A DNA stretch of 7,301 bases, from NCBI GenBank assembly GCA_035293045.1, contig DATDOY010000227.1, positions 1 through 7,301 of the forward strand, read 5' to 3'. Positions 5,269-7,301 of the stretch are shown here, in pieces. Source of the DNA: DATDOY01 sp035293045. GTDB lineage: Bacteria; Actinomycetota; Acidimicrobiia; IMCC26256; JACPCJ01. The notes below the pieces were generated by a model. The model ran no database searches and was not told the origin of the DNA. It saw only the letters and a list, made by a program, of their open reading frames with translations. Within the stretch, counting starts at the first letter, position 1. Each line of letters opens with the position of its first letter. The position numbers and the translations under genes are program-made.

Positions 5269-6060
5269 TCAGACTCGCGTACTGAAACGAAGGACCGTGT
5301 CCGCCGTACCTTCGGGGTCGGCGGCGAACGCGATGTGGCGCTGTCCGGCGAGGACGTGCGCTTCGGCGTGCGGAATCGCCCCCCGCAGCTCTTCGGGTGT
5401 GGCGTAGACCGGGGTATCCGTGCACTCGCCCGCGAGAACCAACGTCGGCGCCGTGATGGAGCGGTACCGCGCCGGATCCCAGTCGAACGTGTTCAGCGCG
5501 TCGGACTCCCGTTCAAGGGTCGGTGCCGTATCGAGCAATCGGCTCCATACCTCGGGGATTGACTGGATCATGGCCAGCTCGTCGGTGGACAGACCCACGA
5601 CCTCACGAAGGAACATGGCCAGCCCAGCGTCAAGCTCCCCGGTCCGGAGGCGAGCCAACGCTCGGTCGGTGGCGGCCTCGGCGATGCGCGCGTGCACAGG
5701 GGGCTCGTAGAGCGTGAGCGATGCGATCTCGGCACCGGTGGCCGCAGCCTCCAGAGCGCACACCGATCCGAACGAGTGAGAAACGAGATGGGTCGGCGCG
5801 CCGACTGCGTCCAGCACGGCCAGCACGTCGTCGACCTCAGCCTGCAGGCTGTAGCCCTCACCGCCCGCGTCGCTTTGCCCCCGTCCTCGCCGGTCGTAGC
5901 TCCACACGCTGTGGTGCGCCGCCAACCGCGGTTCTACGAAGGCCCACGATCCCTTGCTGCCGGTCGACCCGTGCACCAGAACGAGCGGCGACCCGCTGCC
6001 GGTCACCCGTGCGGAGAGCTTCGTGCCGTCGGTCGACGTGATCGTCCGTTCCTCAGTCAC
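5269..6060 (-). CDS. Stand-alone alpha/beta hydrolase (SHSFG nucleophile elbow)
   Basis: A 263-residue alpha/beta hydrolase when started at the GTG at 6060. Motifs in order: oxyanion segment VLVHGSTGSKGSW, YDRRGRGQSD after strand 4, nucleophile elbow SHSFG with Ser about residue 96, acid region AGECTD (Glu 212 or Asp 215), and base His 242 in AGQRHIAF. The triad looks complete. The substrate is unknown. The GTG start is preferred because AAGGGG (6066-6071) lies 5 nt upstream; an ATG at 6081 would add seven residues (MHVRGCA) with a poorer ribosome site. The last 100 residues are clearly homologous to the truncated protein at the right edge of the window, suggesting two related hydrolases around the SnoaL-like gene. 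A hairpin follows the stop within 6 nt, so cotranscription with the next hydrolase is doubtful. Confidence 0.9.
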   Translation of the reverse strand: MTEERTITSTDGTKLSARVTGSGSPLVLVHGSTGSKGSWAFVEPRLAAHHSVWSYDRRGRGQSDAGGEGYSLQAEVDDVLAVLDAVGAPTHLVSHSFGSVCALEAAATGAEIASLTLYEPPVHARIAEAATDRALARLRTGELDAGLAMFLREVVGLSTDELAMIQSIPEVWSRLLDTAPTLERESDALNTFDWDPARYRSITAPTLVLAGECTDTPVYATPEELRGAIPHAEAHVLAGQRHIAFAADPEGTADTVLRFSTRV

Positions 6061-6065
6061 CGCGC

Positions 6066-6071
6066 AACCCC
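6066..6071 (-). promoter_or_regulatory. Shine-Dalgarno deciding a GTG start
   Basis: On the minus strand AAGGGG is followed by 5 nt and GTG at 6060. It lies inside the reading frame if the ATG at 6081 is used, so its presence argues for the shorter protein. Confidence 0.5.
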
Positions 6072-6238
6072 TTACGTGCATCCCCGTCCATCATGGGCGC
6101 GGGGGAGCGTACCGGCGGGCTGGGGTCACCGACAGTCTGCGGGGGCTTGTCGCCCCGCGCTCGGCGGCGTGCCTCATTGGCATTGGTCGGGACGCGGAGC
6201 AGACGACGCCCGTGCACGTGTGGTCCATCGGATGTCGT

Positions 6239-6272
6239 CGCGTCGGGGCAGCCCCCTGATCTGTCGAACGCG
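6239..6272 (-). terminator. Imperfect hairpin after the SnoaL-like gene
   Basis: CGCGTCG (6239-6245) pairs with CGAACGCG (6265-6272) with one bulged A. The stem starts 4 nt past the stop codon at 6277, and a GGGG/CCCC pair lies within the loop. A second short stem, GCGGGG/CCCCGC (6139-6144, 6153-6158), lies further down. No T-run is present. Confidence 0.35.
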
Positions 6273-6276
6273 CTGG

Positions 6277-6738
6277 TCACCCAGGCAACGCGCCGAGCTG
6301 GCTCAGGATCGTGGCGAGGTCGGAGTACAGGAGTTCCTCCTCGACGAGCCCGTCGTCACCGAAGCGGAACACCAGACACCACTCGGCCTCGATGCGTCGG
6401 CCCGTTGGCGGCAGCCCGGCGAGGTCGCCTTCGTGCGTTCCCGTCATCGTGACCTGGACACACATCCGATCGCCAGCCGCAAACAGGTCACGCACTTCCA
6501 AGTAGACATCCGGCAAGGCTTGAAAGAACTTCGCCATGCGCTCTTGGATGGCCTCCCTTCCCCGCGCGGTCTCGCCCGTCGCCACCGCCCGCTGGACGGC
6601 ATCATCGGAAAACCACTGCGCAACGGCTGCGGGATCGTGGGTGTTCACGCTTCGCTGGTCGAGGTGGGCTTGGAACTGCTTTGCAGTCATGTCGATAAAC
6701 GGCGGAAATGTGGTGGTCGTCATTGCGGCAGTATCCAT
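6277..6738 (-). CDS. SnoaL-like polyketide cyclase / ester cyclase family protein
   Basis: A 153-residue single-domain protein of the SnoaL-like part of the NTF2-like superfamily (alpha+beta cone fold with a central pocket). Signature features: an N-terminal helix with HDPAAVAQWFSDDAV, then GREAIQERMAKFFQALPD, the hallmark GTHEGDLAGLPPTGR (100-114), and the C-terminal YSDLATILSQLG, where D140 sits in the usual place of the SnoaL catalytic Asp. SnoaL itself closes a polyketide ring, but most family members have no known reaction, so a cyclase role is not established. Start choice is uncertain: ATG at 6738 (GGA 4 nt upstream), 6723 or 6690 (which would leave 137 residues, a usual length) are all in frame and none has a strong Shine-Dalgarno. 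It lies between two related hydrolases on the same strand with gaps of about 200-260 bp. Confidence 0.87.
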   Translation of the reverse strand: MDTAAMTTTTFPPFIDMTAKQFQAHLDQRSVNTHDPAAVAQWFSDDAVQRAVATGETARGREAIQERMAKFFQALPDVYLEVRDLFAAGDRMCVQVTMTGTHEGDLAGLPPTGRRIEAEWCLVFRFGDDGLVEEELLYSDLATILSQLGALPG

Positions 6739-6918
6739 CAGATCCGCTGGCGCTTTCTAGGCCAGACGCGAAGATCGGCGCGGTGGGTCGCCGAAGCCCG
6801 AGCCAGTCGCCACGGGCCGCGAACATGTTCTCAACTGCCAGCGCGTCGTGGCGAAGACCTTGCGCCAGGCTATGACGCACGCCATTTCCCGCACCCGGGT
6901 GGCTGTGATTTCGGCGGC

Positions 6919-6934
6919 GATCCGGGGCCGGATC
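6919..6934. promoter_or_regulatory. 16-bp inverted repeat, candidate operator
   Basis: GATCCGG and CCGGATC are exact inverted repeats separated by GG. The spacer is too short for a good RNA loop, so a dimeric repressor site is more likely than a terminator. It is about 180 bp upstream of the SnoaL-like start. Confidence 0.35.
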
Positions 6935-6969
6935 ACGACCAGGGGAGTGCGGGAAGCCGGTGGCGTGGA

Positions 6970-6995
6970 TGGGGGCGCCTCGACCTCGGCCCCCA
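6970..6995 (-). terminator. Hairpin after the truncated hydrolase gene
   Basis: TGGGGGC (6970-6976) pairs perfectly with GCCCCCA (6989-6995) around a 12-nt loop, starting 6 nt past the stop codon at 7002. No T-run follows on the minus strand. Confidence 0.4.
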
Positions 6996-7001
6996 GAGCG
7001 G

Positions 7002-7301
7002 TTATGCGCGCCCTTGAAGGAACGGCACGACGCGAGCGGCGAAGCCCTCGGGATCGAGGACGTCGGCGACGTGCTCTTGACCTTCGAGGACGAGAACACG
7101 GGCGCTTGGCAGCGCCGCGGCGACCGCCTGAACGTCGGGCTTGGTGGGGTCCGAACTGTGCTCGCCGGTGACAAGAAGGACGGGAACGGTGATGGTGCGG
7201 GCAACGCCAGGGTCCAGCCGCCCGGTCCGCATTCCCCGAAGCTCACGCGTCAGCGTGGGCGCCGCGGCGACCCGTCCTGGCCACGACGGCGCGGCCTTGA
7301 A
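7002..7301 (-). CDS. Alpha/beta hydrolase, C-terminal part (5' end outside the window)
   Basis: The frame is open from the window's right edge to the TAA at 7002-7004, giving the last 99 residues of a longer protein. An internal ATG at 7232 is not the true start, because the homology continues upstream of it through AAPSWPGRVAAAPTLTREL. The segment carries the C-terminal half of an alpha/beta hydrolase: the strand VPVLLVTGEHSSD with the acid residue (Glu or Asp), helix VQAVAAALPSARVLVL, and EGQEHVADVLDPEGF with the catalytic His. It aligns along its whole length with the end of the hydrolase encoded at 5269-6060, so the two are paralogues. The nucleophile lies outside the window, so activity cannot be judged. 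Confidence 0.85.
   Translation of the reverse strand, partial: FKAAPSWPGRVAAAPTLTRELRGMRTGRLDPGVARTITVPVLLVTGEHSSDPTKPDVQAVAAALPSARVLVLEGQEHVADVLDPEGFAARVVPFLQGRA

Larger units (their letters stand above)
6739..7001. other. Intergenic region upstream of the SnoaL-like gene with two dyads
   Basis: No credible gene is seen; open frames on both strands here are shadows extending over the neighbouring genes. Two self-complementary sites stand out: GATCCGG-GG-CCGGATC (6919-6934) and GAACATGTTC (6821-6830). Both lie upstream of the minus-strand SnoaL-like gene and are candidate operators. Confidence 0.45.

Noticed and set aside
6821..6830. GAACATGTTC as a LexA (SOS) box
   Set aside because: Gram-positive SOS boxes have GAAC and GTTC separated by four bases; here only two separate them. 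It is kept only as a generic dyad.
6602..7246. Minus-strand open frame of 214 residues spanning the gap between the SnoaL-like and truncated hydrolase genes
   Set aside because: It overlaps both supported genes in another frame and is low-complexity Ser/Pro/Arg-rich; no motif was seen.

Overview
The window reads as chromosomal DNA from a high-GC actinobacterium. The evidence is strong G/C preference at third codon positions, TANNNT-type -10 elements, probable leaderless starts, terminator-like hairpins without T-runs, and hydrolase-cyclase fusion proteins of the kind known in mycobacteria (e.g. Rv1900c/LipJ). I cannot fix the genus. No rRNA, tRNA, CRISPR array or insertion sequence was seen.

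Layout, left to right. (1) 197-1531 (+): an alpha/beta-hydrolase domain fused to a class III nucleotide cyclase. (2) 1660-1905 and 1909-2331 (+): a two-gene VapBC-type toxin-antitoxin operon (ribbon-helix-helix antitoxin, PIN-domain toxin) with its own promoter and a 12-bp palindrome over the -10 element. (3) 2620-3921 (-): a second, diverged hydrolase-cyclase fusion, convergent with the toxin-antitoxin operon. (4) 4151-4942 (-): a stand-alone alpha/beta hydrolase. (5) 5269-6060 (-): another stand-alone alpha/beta hydrolase. (6) 6277-6738 (-): a SnoaL-like small protein. (7) 7002-7301 (-): the C-terminal part of a third stand-alone alpha/beta hydrolase, cut by the window edge and homologous to (5).

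The main point of interest is the pair of fusion proteins around the toxin-antitoxin operon. Both keep every residue expected for adenylate cyclase metal binding and ATP selection, but neither has serine at the nucleophile position of its hydrolase domain. One has Asp (with Ser one residue later). The other has Gly and has also lost the catalytic His. The two stand-alone hydrolases fully in view keep Ser and His. The simplest reading is that the fused hydrolase folds act as ligand sensors controlling cAMP synthesis, while nearby free hydrolases and the SnoaL protein act on small molecules. A functional link between them is inference from proximity. Both cyclase genes also share one start layout: a TANNNT hexamer exactly 6 nt before the ATG, as expected for leaderless mRNA.

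The minus-strand genes are separated by gaps of about 200-330 bp, most with a hairpin just after the stop codon, so they look like single transcription units rather than one tight operon. Several intergenic dyads and repeats are listed as candidate operators.
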